Position numbers and translations under genes: made by a program
The notes under the pieces: model-generated
What the model was told of the DNA's origin: nothing
The model's input: only the letters and a program-made list of their open reading frames with translations
Database searches by the model: none
DNA from: Nitrospirota bacterium
GTDB taxonomy: Bacteria > Nitrospirota > Nitrospiria > Nitrospirales > UBA8639
Reading direction: 5' to 3'
Assembly: GCA_011088105.1 (NCBI GenBank)
Contig: JAALKI010000020.1
Location: 1-49,865, forward strand
Length of the DNA stretch: 49,865 bases
Part shown: positions 1 to 8,180 of the stretch, in pieces
How the letters are laid out: every line of letters begins with the position of its first letter
How positions within the stretch are numbered: the first letter of the stretch is position 1

Positions 1-156
1 CTGAATCGACTCGTTCTGCCAGAAAGCTCTACATTGCGCCTGTCCGTGGTTGGGGAAGCTTACAAAACCAGCTTGCATTCGTCTCTAGTTGCTACAATTC
101 TGGCTATTAGTGTCGCTGGAAAATCTAATAAAACTAGACTTGACCTCTTATTCTAA
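1..156 (+). CDS. 3' end of an unidentified ORF (partial)
   Basis: Frame 1 is open from the first base of the window to a TAA at 154-156, giving 51 codons with no start visible, so the gene would begin outside the window. The end contains a moderately hydrophobic stretch (residues about 28-40) followed by a basic tail. I do not recognise a family. The open run is short enough to be chance, and nothing else supports it. Confidence 0.22.
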   Translation: MNRLVLPESSTLRLSVVGEAYKTSLHSSLVATILAISVAGKSNKTRLDLLF

Positions 157-173
157 TGGATACAAATTGTAGG

Positions 174-368
174 TCAAATGTTCAGTGACGATCTAACCTC
201 GGAAAGGGGCAGCTCTGGGTCATCTTTTAATTCAGACTTTGTTCGCTGCAGTTCCATGAGATCTTCATAGTCGGTAATCGTTTCTTGCATCTGAATAAAT
301 TCCTCATACGGCAAGACGACGAATTCCTTGTTTCCGTTTTTTTCTAATATTTGTGGATGAATTCTCAT
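174..368 (-). CDS. Phd/YefM-like type II antitoxin (apparently orphan)
   Basis: 64 aa. The N-terminal part (MRIHPQILEKNG..EFVVLPYEEF) matches the small prevent-host-death-type antitoxin family, which normally represses its own operon and neutralises a RelE/ParE-type toxin. The C-terminal half is charged (DYEDLMELQRTK...), as expected of a flexible toxin-binding tail. The ATG is preceded by AAGGAAG with good spacing. The toxin gene would be expected immediately downstream on the minus strand, but all three frames of 1-173 close within a few codons, so the toxin is missing, outside the usual position or lost. The family call comes from pattern recognition of a short protein and is moderate. Confidence 0.6.
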   Translation of the reverse strand: MRIHPQILEKNGNKEFVVLPYEEFIQMQETITDYEDLMELQRTKSELKDDPELPLSEVRSSLNI

Positions 369-398
369 CGATACGCTTCCTTACTTCCGTCTTGTGGT

Positions 399-433
399 AT
401 GATAGAAAAAACCAATTTGAATCGAAGATTGGT
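399..433 (-). promoter_or_regulatory. Candidate promoter/operator of the antitoxin gene
   Basis: On the minus strand a TATCAT (-10-like, 399-404) lies about 30 bases upstream of the antitoxin ATG. Just upstream of it are the inverted arms ACCAAT/ATTGGT (411-416 and 428-433), which would overlap the -35 region. Such a position fits the autoregulation known for antitoxins of this class. The arms are only 6 bp, so this is tentative. Confidence 0.25.
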
Positions 434-611
434 TTGCCGGTTAGTCAAACAAGAAATCAGAAATTATTGCAGGTCGAGCTGAGATAGGTCAGGAGCTGAC
501 CCTCAGACCAACTAACAACTGATTAGTGCAAAGGAAATTACGATTGCACTGGCTGCACATCTGGCATTACGATCTGGCAATCCGACGCTGACGGCAGATA
601 CGTTTACCCGA

Positions 612-1298
612 ATGCCTAGAGCTTTCAGTGAAGACGCGATGACGATCAATGGGACCGTCAATAAGACAGGCTTAGCTCTGTTGATTCTCATCGCTGCCGC
701 CAGCTGGACTTGGAATATGGGGCTTGCAGGCGAAGTGCCCTGGGGCCTCATTATGGTGGGAGGAATTGGTGGTCTTATCGTGGCCCTAGTGACTGTGTTC
801 AAACACACATGGGCACCCTACACCACACCTGTCTATGCGGCATTGAAGGGAATTGCCCTTGGCGGAATTTCCAGTGTCTTCGAACTTCAATATCCTGGCA
901 TTGTGAGTCAGGCAGTCTTTTTGACCTTTGGGACTCTTGGTGCCTTGTTGTTTGCCTATCGTTCGGGAATCATCAAGGCCACCGAAAATTTTAAACTTGG
1001 AGTCGTGGCCGCAACCGGCGGGATTTTTCTGGTCTACATGCTCGGTTTTATCTTAAGCTTCTTTGGCACCTCTGTGCCCTTGATACATTCTTCCGGAACA
1101 TTTGGAATTCTTTTCAGTCTCTTCGTTGTTGTCATTGCGGCATTGAACTTGGTTCTCGACTTTGATTTCATTGAAGAAGGGGCGGAACGCGGAGCGCCAA
1201 AATATATGGAGTGGTACGGAGCGTTTGGTTTGCTGGTCACGTTGGTATGGCTCTATTTGGAAATTCTGCACCTCCTTGCAAAGTTGAAAGAACGGTGA
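612..1298 (+). CDS. Bax inhibitor-1/YccA family membrane protein
   Basis: 228 aa from the first ATG. Seven hydrophobic segments cover most of the protein, and the signature MTINGTVNKT near residue 10 is typical of the bacterial Bax1-I/YccA group, inner-membrane proteins whose bacterial role is poorly defined. The reading frame stays open upstream of this ATG to a TAA at 513-515. That upstream part encodes RSGNPTLTADTF, which looks like the conserved N-terminus of the group, so the true start is probably earlier. No ATG, GTG or TTG exists in that stretch; the candidates are ATT at 543 (AAGGAA at 531-536, spacing 6) or CTG at 549 or 561. No operon partner is evident. Confidence 0.85.
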   Translation: MPRAFSEDAMTINGTVNKTGLALLILIAAASWTWNMGLAGEVPWGLIMVGGIGGLIVALVTVFKHTWAPYTTPVYAALKGIALGGISSVFELQYPGIVSQAVFLTFGTLGALLFAYRSGIIKATENFKLGVVAATGGIFLVYMLGFILSFFGTSVPLIHSSGTFGILFSLFVVVIAALNLVLDFDFIEEGAERGAPKYMEWYGAFGLLVTLVWLYLEILHLLAKLKER

Positions 1299-1511
1299 CC
1301 TGATCGGAGTGGGTTGTCTTTACATAAAAAAGACGGGTGTTCGCTTCTTGTTCGACAAAACTTTCTCCCTACCAATTAAGATCCTATCTTTGTTTCTTTC
1401 TGATACACCAAATATTTCTCCATCACTCCATTTCTAGACAAGTATGTCTGCAGATAGTACGATTGGAAGTCGTTTGAGCTTTTTAATGATCAATTGCAAA
1501 AGGAGGATCCT

Positions 1512-1718
1512 ATGCCAAGCAATGCTGCAATGAAAGCTGCCAAACTCATTCACCAGGACCGACGTGGCGCCGACTATTACGGGCATAGTTCCAAGTTAAT
1601 GGCGCAGGTGATTGACAACCAGTTTGCGCCTGTCATGAAAGAAGTCGTAAAGGAACTGACGGTAATGGCCAAGCAGATCGATAAACTCAAGAAGAAACTT
1701 GCTCCTAAAAAAGAATGA
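1512..1718 (+). CDS. Small conserved-looking protein with C-terminal coiled coil
   Basis: 68 aa, MPSNAAMKAAKLIHQDRRG... The ATG at 1512 is chosen because a perfect AAAAGGAGG lies 5 bases upstream; an in-frame TTG at 1494 would place that ribosome site inside the gene. The C-terminal half (about residues 38-68) is an amphipathic, Lys-rich helix ending KKKLAPKKE. No cysteines, no signal peptide. Family not recognised. It lies alone between convergent or unrelated genes. Confidence 0.7.
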   Translation: MPSNAAMKAAKLIHQDRRGADYYGHSSKLMAQVIDNQFAPVMKEVVKELTVMAKQIDKLKKKLAPKKE

Positions 1719-1819
1719 TAGAGGGTTTAATATCTAAAGCTGCTAGGCAGACCATGTCCCCACACCGTGTTTGTGTATGCCTGGTGCATGAGGAATGAGA
1801 ATAGAGATATGGTCTTTGC

Positions 1820-1909
1820 TTAGCGAATTTCTTGAAAAAAAGCACGAGAAAGCGTTGGAAGACCGTATTCCACATGAAGAATAATCAAAAGAACTCGTAC
1901 AAAACTTCG
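1820..1909 (-). pseudogene. Detached C-terminal tail of the glycosyltransferase
   Basis: Immediately past the TAG at 1910-1912, the same frame reads RSFVRVLLIILHVEYGLPTL and then nine more residues to a TAA at 1820-1822. With the stop read as an amino acid, the protein is 231 aa, the normal family length, and the tail is the hydrophobic/basic helix expected there. The interrupted position corresponds to a Trp in relatives (TGG versus TAG, one base). Either a recent nonsense mutation or readthrough would explain this. Confidence 0.65.
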
Positions 1910-2515
1910 CTAGATGCCCATTTGGATGAATTTTCGTGAATCGGTAATGACGGGAGGAGCAAGGAGCGTGGGAGTTGTATGCCGGATGAGCGTTTGGCAG
2001 AAGGCGACGTCTTCTAGGATCGATTGATCAGGAAACCCGTTTATTTGTTCAAAGAGTCGAGGTCTGACAAACATCGCCTGATCACCGTAAATAATTTTGC
2101 TCTGGCGACAGCGGATATTATCGAGCCAAGAGATGAATCGCAGCCGCCAATCGTGACCAGAAAATTGGTGATAAAACCCTCCAGCTTGAATTGAAGAATC
2201 CTCTTCCAGTTGGTTGAGTCGGGTGAGTGCTCCGTGGGGAAGTGTCGTGTCAGCATGTAAAAAAAGTAGCCAGTCATGAATGGAGGGATGGTGATTCCTG
2301 ACATAACTGGCCCCTCTATTCATTTGTGATGCCCGACCTTTTGGAGCAGTCAGGAGAGTGAGTTGTGGATTCGCTTTTACTATAGTCGGTGTCTGATCGG
2401 TGCTGCCGCCATCGACGATGATGACATGATACTGTCCTGCCTGCTGGCCAAGGCTCTGAAGTGTTGTGGGTAGGGCCTTTGCTTCATTATACGTTGGGAT
2501 AATGACCCAAATCAT
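1910..2515 (-). CDS. Family 2 glycosyltransferase (TIGR04283-like), cut by an in-frame TAG
   Basis: 201 aa before the stop. GT-A fold signatures: IIPTYNEAKALP at residues 5-16, VDGGSTDQT at 34-42 (nucleotide-sugar binding), FLHADTTLP around 89-97 (the DXD-like metal site) and GDQAMFVR later. This matches the short GT2 group TIGR04283, usually about 230 aa. The reading frame ends at TAG (1910-1912) right after DSRKFIQMGI, where relatives continue with a Trp-Arg and a terminal helix. The frame resumes directly past this codon for 29 more codons (see 1820-1909). It lies 44 bases downstream of the ferritin-like gene and is probably co-transcribed with it. The sugar acceptor is unknown. Confidence 0.82.
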   Translation of the reverse strand: MIWVIIPTYNEAKALPTTLQSLGQQAGQYHVIIVDGGSTDQTPTIVKANPQLTLLTAPKGRASQMNRGASYVRNHHPSIHDWLLFLHADTTLPHGALTRLNQLEEDSSIQAGGFYHQFSGHDWRLRFISWLDNIRCRQSKIIYGDQAMFVRPRLFEQINGFPDQSILEDVAFCQTLIRHTTPTLLAPPVITDSRKFIQMGI

Positions 2516-2559
2516 TGATTAATGTGTTCCTACAATTTCAAGAAGAATAAGATTCCGAA

Positions 2560-3207
2560 TCAGGAGATTGACTGAGAGTATATCCAGTTCGGCAAGCTCC
2601 GGTGAAAATCGGTAAGATACCCCACTGGATTTTCATCAATGGTCATAAGCTGATCCGAGATCGTATTCAGCATAGATTCAGCAAGATAAAGATAATCCTT
2701 CGCTCGTTCCTGAAGAAAAGATTCCGTTGTGTGTTCTTGGGCAAGAAGACGGGTAAGAAGCCGATCTCCGAATGCATGATGGGCGATTTCCTGATTGACC
2801 AGAAGACGAGCGAATTGGCGAAAAGGGGAATGCTGTTTGACTAATCCGGTCTCAATTTTTTTTAAAATCACTTCGCCCAAGCCTTCAAGAATAATCTGTT
2901 CCGCAAGAATGGTTTCAGCGAACTCTTTTCGTTGGACCGCAACCATTAACCGGCGCCGATACTCTTTCAATGGTTGAAAAAATGTGGCAGATGGGCTGGA
3001 ACGAGGGGCCAGCCAGGCAACGACAGCCTTAAACGTGATCGCATGAAATGCCTCTTGAGCTGCTTGCTGGTGGAGGAAATATTGAATTCTAGGATCGCAA
3101 GTCAGTGTCTTTTGAAAAGTCGCACATTCGTGAGCCAGTTGTTCTCCTTGTTTCAAAAATTCTAAAAGATGACTGAGGGGTAGACGATCCTTTGTTTTGA
3201 CCAACAT
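2560..3207 (-). CDS. Ferritin-like diiron protein
   Basis: 215 aa, almost entirely helical. Metal-ligand pattern of a four-helix ferritin-like bundle: Glu22 on helix 1, Glu52-x-x-His55 (QEAFHA) on helix 2, Glu103/Glu108 (AEQIILEGLGE) on helix 3 and Glu140-x-x-His143 (QEIAHHAF) on helix 4. This ExxH pair arrangement binds two irons in oxygenases and oxidases of the superfamily; the substrate cannot be told. No signal peptide, so cytoplasmic. The following glycosyltransferase starts 44 bases downstream, suggesting a two-gene unit. Not ferritin or bacterioferritin proper, as their ferroxidase spacing is different. Confidence 0.75.
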   Translation of the reverse strand: MLVKTKDRLPLSHLLEFLKQGEQLAHECATFQKTLTCDPRIQYFLHQQAAQEAFHAITFKAVVAWLAPRSSPSATFFQPLKEYRRRLMVAVQRKEFAETILAEQIILEGLGEVILKKIETGLVKQHSPFRQFARLLVNQEIAHHAFGDRLLTRLLAQEHTTESFLQERAKDYLYLAESMLNTISDQLMTIDENPVGYLTDFHRSLPNWIYSQSIS

Positions 3208-3265
3208 TATGATGCTCCATGAAGAGTCAGCATGTTGTCCTTGTCTAGAAAGAACGCATTATTTC

Positions 3266-4111
3266 TTAACCATCAAACCCTTGGATTTCTGGTATTGGAT
3301 CAATCCCGTTTAAGTTCCAATCATACTCCAAAAATTCCACTGCATAGGATCCATTGGTTAATTCTCTGGCTAGAATAGGGGCATTGACATACCGGGCAAT
3401 GTAGTTCGTGAGAGAACCGGAGTGATCCTTAAAGTCTTGAATGAACCATTCGAAAATTTTTGATAGGTATGCCGTGCGTGTAGCTGGATCGAACCGGTTA
3501 CGTGCTGAATCGTTGATGAACCGCCTGGCGCTTTCCTCCAGTTGTTGATCGAGTTGAACTGGATCATAGGCCTCAGCATGCAGGGAGGGACAGGATTTGG
3601 ATGCGCACACGATGGCAAAGTGAATACGCGGCTCAAGAAAATCTTTGATCAACATTTCCTGTTCGAGATCATACAAACTGATAAACGATCCGCCAATAGG
3701 ATATTGGTGTTTCCAGAAATATTGATATTTCCCCAGTGTCGTGACGGGCGATAATCCATCTAGAATACCCTTGATCGCGAATGCATTATAGGCATTGATC
3801 CAAAAGGCCAATCGGTGATTGGGAGTGGGAAGCCTGTTTGGGGCAACCCGCTTCAATTGTTCAAGATAAAGTGCGAAATTGGGATCGTTTGCGATATTGG
3901 GGTAATCAACAACCCCTTCCCGTACATGAATCTGGAGCACCTCATCGAAAGCTTTATGTGAAAAGGCCCGTGGAGGGAAGGGGTGATCTGGGGTAAATAT
4001 TCGTGAAATTGAGGAACACCCTGGCAAAAGGAGGAAAGTCATACACACAATCAACCATCGTTTCATAGAGTGGCTCAAAAACATGTTAAACGGTTGAAGG
4101 CTTGTTCGCAT
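3266..4111 (-). CDS. DUF547 domain lipoprotein
   Basis: 281 aa from the first start. The motif LLLPGCSS is a lipobox, so the mature protein is probably anchored through this Cys; the more likely start is the internal Met at residue 16 (MKRWLIVCMTF), which gives a normal lipoprotein signal peptide. The rest matches DUF547: HRLAFWINAYNAFAIKGIL in the centre, then SLYDLEQEML and the paired Cys motif CASKSCPSL. DUF547 resembles papain-like folds, but its activity is not established. Stand-alone gene on the minus strand. Confidence 0.85.
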   Translation of the reverse strand: MRTSLQPFNMFLSHSMKRWLIVCMTFLLLPGCSSISRIFTPDHPFPPRAFSHKAFDEVLQIHVREGVVDYPNIANDPNFALYLEQLKRVAPNRLPTPNHRLAFWINAYNAFAIKGILDGLSPVTTLGKYQYFWKHQYPIGGSFISLYDLEQEMLIKDFLEPRIHFAIVCASKSCPSLHAEAYDPVQLDQQLEESARRFINDSARNRFDPATRTAYLSKIFEWFIQDFKDHSGSLTNYIARYVNAPILARELTNGSYAVEFLEYDWNLNGIDPIPEIQGFDG

Positions 4112-4275
4112 CTTGTTATTGCCAATCGTAACCTCTTGATCAGCTTTCGTTCTGAGGAAGTTTCTTGATCACGTTGTAATGCTAAAAAACCAATATCATG
4201 AAGCTGGATTTTTGAATATATGTCTCATATGTTGATCTGACGTTACAGATTTCTCATGAAAAATAATGATTTCCT

Positions 4276-4608
4276 TTGAGTGAATTCCTCGAATATGTGA
4301 AAGAAGTGTTTGAACAGTTTGGTTCAATTCAGACCAGGAAAATGTTTGGGGGATATGGTATCTATCACAAAGGCGTGATGTTTGGGCTGGTGGCAGATGA
4401 GACCCTGTATTTGAAAGCCGATATGGAAACGGTCAAGTTTTTTGAAGCAAGAGAACTAGAGCCGTTTGAATATAATAAAGGAGGAAAGGTCATCAAGACG
4501 TCTTATTCCATGGCTCCTACTGAAATCCTTGATGATCCCGATGAGGCTGTCGTATGGGCTCAACGTTCGCATGAGGCAGCGCTTCGATCAAAATCTGTAG
4601 CTAAGTGA
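4276..4608 (+). CDS. TfoX N-terminal domain protein
   Basis: 110 aa from a TTG start. KMFGGYGIYHKGVMFGLVAD near residues 22-41 is the hallmark of the TfoX N-terminal domain. The C-terminal TfoX domain of the gamma-proteobacterial competence regulators is absent, so a competence role should not be assumed; single-domain versions are widespread and uncharacterised. An ATG at 4266 is in a different frame, and no in-frame ATG precedes the conserved region, hence TTG. Confidence 0.85.
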   Translation: MSEFLEYVKEVFEQFGSIQTRKMFGGYGIYHKGVMFGLVADETLYLKADMETVKFFEARELEPFEYNKGGKVIKTSYSMAPTEILDDPDEAVVWAQRSHEAALRSKSVAK

Positions 4609-4647
4609 AAAAGAACATAACAAACTTCAAATTGTTTCCTGCCTAGG

Positions 4648-5604
4648 TCAGGTCATCGTCAGCATAACTTTTAACGTTCCTTTGGTGCCTGCGGAGTCAA
4701 GAGCGGTTAAAGCGTCATCGATTGGGTAATGTGCATGGATTAATGGAGTGACATCAACGAGTTGTTGCTCAAGAAGACGGATGGCCGGCTCAAACGGGCC
4801 ACAACGTGAACCGATGAGCGTGACTTCGTTGATGACAAGGGATGTCATATTTACGGTTACGTCACCATGATAGGTTGATTTTAATACGATAGTCCCACGG
4901 GGGCGAACCAGTTGTGCGGCGGTTGTCAAGCCATGTGGCGTGCCGGTTGCTTCAATGATGATATCTGCACCTGGGGTAATATGCTCGAGTGACGTTGCGA
5001 TTCGAATGCCCCGCTTGGCTAGAATGTTGAGTTTTTCAGCATGGTGGCCCAAGACTTCTAGCTGACAGCCAGTGAGTTGTAATACTTGTGCGCAAAGGAG
5101 TCCCAGCTTGCCGTCACCAAGTACAACGATGCGATCGGTCGGCTTAATGACCACTTGTTGAAGGATTTCGCATGCTGCCGCAAGCGGCTCAACAAAAACA
5201 GCCTGATCGTCTGTGATGGATTTTGGGAGGATATGGACATTCTCATATGGTAAGCAGAGGTAATCGGCGAAGGCGCCATTTCGGTGATCAATGCCGAGGA
5301 CTGTACGGTGAGGGCAATGGGTAAGTCGTCCGGCTCGACAGGTTTCACAGCTTCGGCATGCGGCATTAATTTCACCAGCGACCCGGCGTCCTATGAGTTG
5401 AGGCTGTCCTGCTGCCTGCTCGATAACGCCAACAAATTCGTGGCCTAGCGTGCCCTGAAAACCCATGTAGCCTTTCACGAGTTCGAGGTCGGTTGCACAG
5501 ATACCGGCTTGGTGCACTCGGATCAGTGCTTCTCCTACCACAATGTCTGGGTTTGAGTGTTCAGTCTCTAGCTGGAGTGTGTCATTCAATACTAATGCGC
5601 GCAA
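4648..5604 (-). CDS. Zinc-dependent alcohol dehydrogenase (MDR superfamily)
   Basis: 318 aa. Medium-chain dehydrogenase: catalytic-zinc ligands Cys36 (GICATDLEL) and His55-Glu56 (GHEF), four structural-zinc cysteines at 83, 86, 89 and 97, and the nucleotide-binding turn VVLGDGKLGLL. The protein is shorter than the 340-380 aa usual for the family but complete at both ends. It resembles threonine/sorbitol-dehydrogenase-type members, yet the substrate cannot be read from the sequence. Cytoplasmic, apparently monocistronic. Confidence 0.85.
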   Translation of the reverse strand: MRALVLNDTLQLETEHSNPDIVVGEALIRVHQAGICATDLELVKGYMGFQGTLGHEFVGVIEQAAGQPQLIGRRVAGEINAACRSCETCRAGRLTHCPHRTVLGIDHRNGAFADYLCLPYENVHILPKSITDDQAVFVEPLAAACEILQQVVIKPTDRIVVLGDGKLGLLCAQVLQLTGCQLEVLGHHAEKLNILAKRGIRIATSLEHITPGADIIIEATGTPHGLTTAAQLVRPRGTIVLKSTYHGDVTVNMTSLVINEVTLIGSRCGPFEPAIRLLEQQLVDVTPLIHAHYPIDDALTALDSAGTKGTLKVMLTMT

Positions 5605-5900
5605 AATGGCCTCCGTTGTTTAACCGAGAAACAAGAGTTGGATCACAAAGAATAACGAAATTTTCTGACGTTTTCGAGTCGGTGACTCGTTTAACAACTC
5701 TTATTTGACTGATGATTTGGTGTTCTTGCCTTCTGTGCCTGTGATATCGGTAAGATTCATGAAGAATGAGATGACAGGCTCTTAGGCTGGTATGGAATGT
5801 TGACCATTCCACCGTAGGATGCTACCGTTTTGCGAGCCTATGATTATTCCCACCAGTACCGTCTTCACCACGCACAATATTTACCAGGGGCAGATCTCCT
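5605..5900. other. Divergent intergenic region
   Basis: About 300 bases between the minus-strand alcohol dehydrogenase and the plus-strand gene at 5901. It must hold both promoters, but I see no hexamer pair good enough to name. Open frames crossing it are chance overlaps. No RNA gene or repeat recognised. Confidence 0.4.
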
Positions 5901-6965
5901 ATGCGTGAACAACGATGGGAGTCGAGGGACGCTATTCTTTTTGACGACCTCTCGCCCATATTGTCCACACTGGCACGTTTAGGCCTCCCTGTTGTGGAAC
6001 CCTCGCGAGAGGGCATCTTTTATGTCGAGGACTTTGCAGTTGATGATCTTCGTGATATTAATCAACTCGACGAGTGGCCAATTGAAGATCTGACCTTAAT
6101 CCATGTCTTAGAGAAATGGCAGGGTGACTTCTTTCTTCTCGTTGGTCGGTATCATTCTCTCTACCAGAAGTATCAATCGATTAACACCTATTGTTCGTTG
6201 AGTCACCCTTGGCGACTTTCCGGTCATTATGCGACCCTCCATCCTCAAGCAATGGTCTGGACGGGTTTTCGGCATACGCATTCGTTTGTTCGTGTTCGAC
6301 TACATACGACTGATGTGGTGACTCCTGGTGAAACGTGGGCCGATCAGCAGCACGTGATATGGACTGATGAGCGAAGCCAAGCTTTTCAATCTGCGATTGA
6401 TGTGTTGGATCTTCCTATTGATATCACTCGAAAAGAAGGGAAGGTTCAACTCCACACGCGTGGGCGAGAAACGCCATTTTTCTGCTCGTGGCCAGATGCC
6501 TTTGGTCCGTGTCAGTTTGAGTTTAATTCTTCAGATCCTTTTGAGTTTTTGGTCCCTGCTACACAGCTGACCGCGACGCTTGGTTCTGTTCCCGTTACGA
6601 GCCGTGTCTATTTGACAGGATTTTCTTCTCAAATCTTAGAAGAATTTGGGAAGATTGAGTCTTTGTCCCGAAAGGTCTATCGGTGTTCCCTTCATACCGC
6701 GTTGAATGATTTGCCTCATATCCTCGGGGTGTTGAATAAGAATGGCGGGCGGCTCTACGGCAGTTTGTGTGAATTTCAGACAAAGCAGTTGTTGCCAGAG
6801 AGTCCAGATGCTGCGGCGATCATTGGTATTATGGGTACTCAGGGAGCGTTTAAACTTGAGGTGCGATGTAATGTCATGCCGCTTGAACAGCCACACATGG
6901 TTGCGTGGTTAGAAGATCTTCTTGGCTTGCCTATGACGTATGCGCCTCTTTCACCTTTTCCTTAA
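5901..6965 (+). CDS. Protein of unknown function, 354 aa
   Basis: Soluble protein without signal peptide or membrane segment, rich in aromatic residues (several Trp, Tyr and Phe). Begins MREQRWESRDAILFDDLSPI. The long mixed alpha/beta composition and a C-terminal stretch (AIIGIMGTQGAFKLEVRCNV) look like a folded domain, but I recognise no family. It is followed directly by the palindromic element at 6967-7110. The frame is clean for over 1 kb and has the codon use of neighbouring genes, so it is very probably real. Confidence 0.7.
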   Translation: MREQRWESRDAILFDDLSPILSTLARLGLPVVEPSREGIFYVEDFAVDDLRDINQLDEWPIEDLTLIHVLEKWQGDFFLLVGRYHSLYQKYQSINTYCSLSHPWRLSGHYATLHPQAMVWTGFRHTHSFVRVRLHTTDVVTPGETWADQQHVIWTDERSQAFQSAIDVLDLPIDITRKEGKVQLHTRGRETPFFCSWPDAFGPCQFEFNSSDPFEFLVPATQLTATLGSVPVTSRVYLTGFSSQILEEFGKIESLSRKVYRCSLHTALNDLPHILGVLNKNGGRLYGSLCEFQTKQLLPESPDAAAIIGIMGTQGAFKLEVRCNVMPLEQPHMVAWLEDLLGLPMTYAPLSPFP

Positions 6966-6966
6966 C

Positions 6967-7110
6967 GAGGCTGTTGAAAAAAGCCGCAGCCTTCCAGACG
7001 CTTCGGCTGGCAGGGTAGGGGTGTTCCATTGCTTAGAGGGCTCAACGTACTAACCTGTACAACTCGCCTTCCTTGCGGCCTTGCTGGACAGCTTTTTTGT
7101 ACAGCCTTGG
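6967..7110. repeat. Palindromic intergenic element with 17-bp inverted ends
   Basis: AGGCTGTTGAAAAAAGC (6968-6984) and GCTTTTTTGTACAGCCT (7091-7107) are inverted copies with 2 mismatches in 17. Inside are GCTCAACGTAC (7040-7050) and GCGGCCTTGCTGGAC further on. The pattern matches, from memory, a short dispersed palindromic element common between genes of Nitrospira and related genomes. No coding capacity; it could fold into a long hairpin and act as a transcript end for the gene at 5901. The remaining bases to 7286 hold only the ribosome site of the next gene (AGGGAGG, 7275-7281). Confidence 0.6.
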
Positions 7111-7286
7111 TTTCTGCTGGTGTTTGAGAGCATTTGGTACTGGCAGTCTGTCATTAGAAAGATTTTTGAATGATTCAACATCTTTCTTAGCACTTATTTT
7201 TGTGGGTGATTTTCTGCTTTTGGATTTGACGTCAATGGTCTTTGTGCGTGAAAAATAGTAAACCTTAATACAAAGGGAGGGTACCC

Positions 7287-8180
7287 ATGGGGGACCAATC
7301 ATACGCGGCCGGCCGATTTGCATTTGGTATCGATGGACAGTCCGCAGGTTTCATCAAAAAATTCTCAGGGGGGGTGATTAAGGGAGAAGTCGTTACTCAT
7401 GATCTAGGGACCTCGCCTATTCAACGCAAACATCTTGCGACGATTAGCCATGAACCATTGACTCTTGATGTTACGATGGGGATGGGGAAAGGGCTTTGGG
7501 ATTGGATTCAAGCGTCTTGGGATAAAGGCTTCATCCAGAAGAATTGTGAGCTTCAAGCCTGTGACTTTAATCATAAGGTTAAAGCTGTTCGCGTCTTTCA
7601 AGATGCGTATATCAAGAAGGTGGTCGTTCCCACGATGGATTCCTCGAGTAAAGATGCCGGTTACTTCACAATTGAACTTGATCCGCGCATTATCCGTTAT
7701 GAGAAAGGCACTGGTGAAACGATTAAAGGCAATGAGGATATTGGCGCCAAGAAATGGTTGTGTTCTAACTTTAGATTTGAGCTTGGTGGGTTGCCGACCG
7801 ATCGTGTTGCGAAAATTGATTCTTTTTCCTGGGGGCAGAAGGTTGTCAAAGACGAAATTGGCAGTTTCCGTGAGCCCATCAAAGAGACGTCGAGTCTGAT
7901 GGTCACGTCCAACCTCAAGTTGTCTATTTCAATAGCAGATTACTGGCCGTGGTTTGAGTGGTTTAAGAGTTTCGTTATTGATGGCAAATACACGGATGGG
8001 GATGAAAAACAAGGTTCACTTACGTTCCTTGCCCCCGATCTTAAAGAAGAACTTGGCTCAATTTCGTTTGAGCACGTGGGCATCATCTCGTTGGAAGAAG
8101 AAGCTGTCGAAGCCAACACGGAAAGTGTGGCATGCTTTGTAGTAGAACTGTACTGTGAATCAATGGCCTTCAACAGGTAG
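7287..8180 (+). CDS. Orphan phage tail-tube-like protein, tandem domains
   Basis: 297 aa with a strong ribosome site. Two tandem copies of a T4 gp19/prophage tail-protein-like domain: residues about 8-140 (GRFAFGIDGQSAGFIKKFSGG) and about 158-297 (NFRFELGGLPTDRVAKIDSF), each running through a W-x-W segment to an acidic C-terminal strand. Landmarks such as RKHLATISHEPL, GMGKGLWDWIQAS and SKDAGYFTIELDP match a family often annotated simply as phage tail protein. No other phage genes (sheath, baseplate, terminase, integrase) are near, so it is not part of a recognisable prophage or contractile injection system. Cytoplasmic; role unknown. Confidence 0.75.
   Translation: MGDQSYAAGRFAFGIDGQSAGFIKKFSGGVIKGEVVTHDLGTSPIQRKHLATISHEPLTLDVTMGMGKGLWDWIQASWDKGFIQKNCELQACDFNHKVKAVRVFQDAYIKKVVVPTMDSSSKDAGYFTIELDPRIIRYEKGTGETIKGNEDIGAKKWLCSNFRFELGGLPTDRVAKIDSFSWGQKVVKDEIGSFREPIKETSSLMVTSNLKLSISIADYWPWFEWFKSFVIDGKYTDGDEKQGSLTFLAPDLKEELGSISFEHVGIISLEEEAVEANTESVACFVVELYCESMAFNR

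Noticed and set aside
5582-5812. Minus-strand frame overlapping the alcohol dehydrogenase start
   Set aside because: Overlaps a well-supported start, has no ribosome site and its composition is Arg/His-rich noise.
7042-7323. Minus-strand frame across the palindromic element
   Set aside because: It covers the repeat and the start of the tail-like gene; no homology signal.
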